This document shows positions 62,216 through 64,000 of a stretch of 64,000 bases of DNA, piece after piece (the first letter of the stretch is position 1; every line of letters starts with the position of its first letter). Position numbers and translations under genes: made by a program. The stretch covers positions 1 to 64,000 of the forward strand of contig NZ_JODS01000044.1 in assembly GCF_000718025.1 (NCBI RefSeq), written 5' to 3'. The notes below the pieces were generated by a model, which had not been told where the DNA came from, made no database searches, and saw only the letters and a program-made list of their open reading frames with translations. Source of the stretch: Kitasatospora purpeofusca. Its GTDB lineage: Bacteria > Actinomycetota > Actinomycetes > Streptomycetales > Streptomycetaceae.

Positions 62216-63262
62216 GTGGGATATACCGTCCTGAGCACGACCAGTGTGCCGGCCGAACAGCGTTTCGACTTGTGGTGCGACCTGATAGGCCGTTCCGTCG
62301 CCCCCGTACGGGTCCGGAGCCGCCACACCTCCAACTTCCTGGCCGACGCCGGCTCCCTGGACCTGGGGGCGGTCCGGTTGACCACGATGTCGTTTCCGCC
62401 GATCCACTCCTTGCGCACGCCCGCGCTGATCAGGAATTCCGACCCCGAGGGCTATGAACTGGCTCTCATCCTGGACAGCGAGATGTCGATATCGCAGTCC
62501 CGGCAGGACAGCCGCTTGTCGACGGGCGACTTCGCTCTGTGGAGCACGTCGCTGCCGTACGAGGGCCAAGGACTGGGCGGGACGGCCGGCCCGCTGCTGC
62601 GCGGTATCGTGCTGCATCTGCCGCGTTCCGGGTTCCCGCTGCCCAGCGGCAGGGTGGACCGCGTCCTGGCCCGGGCGCTGCCGGGGCGCAGCGGTGCCGG
62701 CGCCGTGCTCGCCGCATTCCTGCGCAGCGTCGTCGACCAGGCACCGTCGCTGAAGGGGCCGGCGCTGGACCGGATGGGCACCGCGGCCTGGGAACTGACC
62801 GCCGCCTTCCTCGCCCACCACCTCGACGCACACGACCGCCTGCCACCGGAGGCCCGCACCCGCATGCTGCTGGCCCGGATCAACGCCTTCATCGAGGACA
62901 ACCTGGCCGAGCCCGCCCTGTCCCCCGCGTCCGTCGCAGTCCACCACGGTATCTCGGTACGGACGCTCCACTATCTCTTCCGGCAACAGCGGGAGACCGT
63001 CTCGGCGACCATCCGCAGCCGCCGACTGGCGCGCTGCCACGCGGCCCTGAGCGACCCCGCCCTGCGTGCGCTGCCCGTTCACGCCATCGGCGCGCGCTGG
63101 GGCTTTACCGACGCCGCCACCTTCAGTCGCTCCTTCCGCAGCGCCTACGGCATCACCCCCGCCGAGCACCGGCGATCGACACTTCCCGCTCCCCGTGCCG
63201 CCCGCACCGGCTCCGGTCGCCTTGCGCGCGGTGTCAAGGAAGGCTGCGCCGACGAACAATGA
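62216..63262 (+). CDS. AraC-family transcriptional regulator
   Basis: 348 residues; GTG at 62216 directly behind GGAGG. The N-terminal half is the AraC-binding-like sensor found with many streptomycete regulators (QRFDLWCDLIGRSVAPVRVR). The C-terminal 110 residues hold both HTHs: LSPASVAVHHGISVRTLHYL and AIGARWGFTDAATFSRSFRS with AYGITPAEHRR. It precedes the secreted inhibitor gene by 71 bp in the same direction. It may control that gene or act elsewhere. The ligand is unknown. Confidence 0.92.
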   Translation: MGYTVLSTTSVPAEQRFDLWCDLIGRSVAPVRVRSRHTSNFLADAGSLDLGAVRLTTMSFPPIHSLRTPALIRNSDPEGYELALILDSEMSISQSRQDSRLSTGDFALWSTSLPYEGQGLGGTAGPLLRGIVLHLPRSGFPLPSGRVDRVLARALPGRSGAGAVLAAFLRSVVDQAPSLKGPALDRMGTAAWELTAAFLAHHLDAHDRLPPEARTRMLLARINAFIEDNLAEPALSPASVAVHHGISVRTLHYLFRQQRETVSATIRSRRLARCHAALSDPALRALPVHAIGARWGFTDAATFSRSFRSAYGITPAEHRRSTLPAPRAARTGSGRLARGVKEGCADEQ

Positions 63263-63333
63263 CACCGGCAAAGGTCCGACGCAGACTTCTCGCGCGGGGT
63301 CACGACGCCCCATCCATCGACCGAGGAGAGACC

Positions 63334-63744
63334 ATGCGAGGAGCGAAGAAGCGCGCGCGAGGGCTGCTACTGGCAGCACTGGCCACGGCGAGCCTCACAG
63401 CGGGCACCGTGGCGGCGGCCGCACCGGCGAGCGCGGACAGTTGCATCAACGGGTGGTTCTGCCTCTACTACAACTCCAACGGAGGCGGTGCGTTCGTCAG
63501 GATCGGCGGGAACATCCCCAACCTGACGAACATCACGTTCAACGCCTGCGGCACCAACTGCAACGGCATCGGTGAGAGCGTCTGGAACAACGCCGGCTCG
63601 GCGCGGAACACCAACGACTTCTACGCAGCCACCGTCTTCTACCGGTTCAACTACCTGGGGGCGAGCGACTTCGTTCCGACCAACACCCTCAGCAACCTCC
63701 CCAGCACGAGGAACGAGGACGCCTCGGTGCTGTTCGGGCCGTGA
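63334..63744 (+). CDS. Secreted peptidase inhibitor, I36 family
   Basis: 136 residues; ATG at 63334 behind GAGGAG. Signal peptide (GLLLAALATASLTAGTVAAA) cleaved near ASA-DSC. The mature part has the I36 (SMPI-like crystallin-fold) pattern: CINGWFCLYYNSNGGGAFVR, ITFNACGTNCNGIGESVWNN and ending NEDASVLFGP, with four Cys. It likely inhibits extracellular metallo- or serine proteases. Its stop overlaps the start of the next gene (GTGA), so they are coupled. Confidence 0.88.
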   Translation: MRGAKKRARGLLLAALATASLTAGTVAAAAPASADSCINGWFCLYYNSNGGGAFVRIGGNIPNLTNITFNACGTNCNGIGESVWNNAGSARNTNDFYAATVFYRFNYLGASDFVPTNTLSNLPSTRNEDASVLFGP

Positions 63745-64000
63745 ACAGGCGGCCCGTACTGACGGCGTGCGCGGTCGCCGTCTGTGTCGCGGCCGGCGGA
63801 GCGGTGGGCTACACGGCCACCGCCGGGCGCGGCGCCGACGGTGCCGGGAGCACCCGGGCTGAGCTCCCGGTGCAGGCGTACCTGCTCACCTATCAGCAGC
63901 GCGACGATCTGAACAGCGCCTACGAACGGCTGGTGGAGCGCTGCATGCGCGAACGGGGCGCGCCGATCCAGCCGCTGGTGCATGTGCGCCCGCCCCTGAA
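63741..64000 (+). CDS. Secreted or membrane-anchored protein, partial (runs off the window)
   Basis: GTG at 63741 overlaps the I36 gene stop. The visible 86 residues start with a signal or anchor segment (VLTACAVAVCVAAGGAVGYT) followed by VQAYLLTYQQRDDLNSAYER and LVERCMRERG. The AYERLVERCMRERG helix is typical of a widespread family of uncharacterised streptomycete secreted proteins. The gene continues beyond 64000. Confidence 0.7.
   Translation, partial: MNRRPVLTACAVAVCVAAGGAVGYTATAGRGADGAGSTRAELPVQAYLLTYQQRDDLNSAYERLVERCMRERGAPIQPLVHVRPPL

Overview
The window is high-GC DNA with GTG and TTG starts, GGAGG ribosome sites and many overlapping ATGA/GTGA gene junctions. It comes from an actinomycete, most likely Streptomycetaceae (Streptomyces or Kitasatospora). 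Broken genes and insertion-sequence remnants are frequent, which suggests an accessory chromosome region. No rRNA, tRNA or CRISPR array was seen.

Layout. 0.2-2.5 kb: a chromate-transporter gene with a damaged N-terminus, then two decayed gene fragments. 2.9-5.3 kb: a secreted GH13 alpha-amylase with two starch-binding modules, its own promoter, tandem palindromic operators and a very strong terminator. 5.4-6.8 kb: a truncated dinB-like gene next to an IS1182-type remnant. 6.9-31.5 kb: the main feature, a leftward, largely translationally coupled gene set resembling the acarbose (acb/gac) type of C7-cyclitol pathway. It holds a sedoheptulose-7-phosphate cyclase (AcbC-like), cupin, class III aminotransferase (AcbV-like), ABC exporter (AcbWXY-like), maltokinase-like kinase (AcbU position), two paralogous glycogen-synthase-like glycosyltransferases (AcbS/AcbI-like), GlgC-like nucleotidyltransferase (AcbR-like), ROK kinase (AcbM-like), RmlD-like reductase, NUDIX hydrolase (AcbP-like), HAD phosphatase (AcbJ-like), amylomaltase (AcbQ-like), PfkB kinase (AcbK-like), GMC oxidoreductase and aldo/keto reductase. 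A divergent GH13 alpha-glucosidase and a MalR-type LacI regulator close it on the right. Related palindromes and CTTGCAG repeats in two promoters suggest maltose/starch-responsive control. No dTDP-glucose synthase or dehydratase and no VOC-type epimerase is visible, so the product is probably not acarbose itself.

31.5-37.8 kb: a Ser/Thr kinase, then a stretch of decay with collagen-like glycine-rich genes and remnants, a small secreted protein, and IS5 and IS1380 fragments. 37.8-45.1 kb: a single 2,440-residue protein with several LamG-like domains, coiled coils and Gly/Ser/Phe-rich C-terminal segments, without a signal peptide. 45.3-48.9 kb: small regulators (a winged-helix protein with a perfect palindromic operator, a STAS protein, a TetR protein) and small proteins.

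48.9-56.9 kb: gene-poor DNA with frameshifted secreted-protein and ImuA-like pseudogenes, a DUF4352 lipoprotein, a possible PD-(D/E)XK protein and a histone-H1-like protein. 56.9-61.7 kb: a membrane-lipid island (PAP2 phosphatase, YihY/BrkB protein, PAP2-lipid-kinase fusion, phospholipase D). 62.2-64.0 kb: an AraC regulator, a secreted I36-type protease inhibitor and a partial secreted protein.

How the main genes could work together (inference): amylase and alpha-glucosidase process starch and maltodextrin, the LacI protein senses the sugar, and the operon builds, phosphorylates, activates, couples and exports a pseudo-oligosaccharide that may inhibit competitors' alpha-glucosidases.
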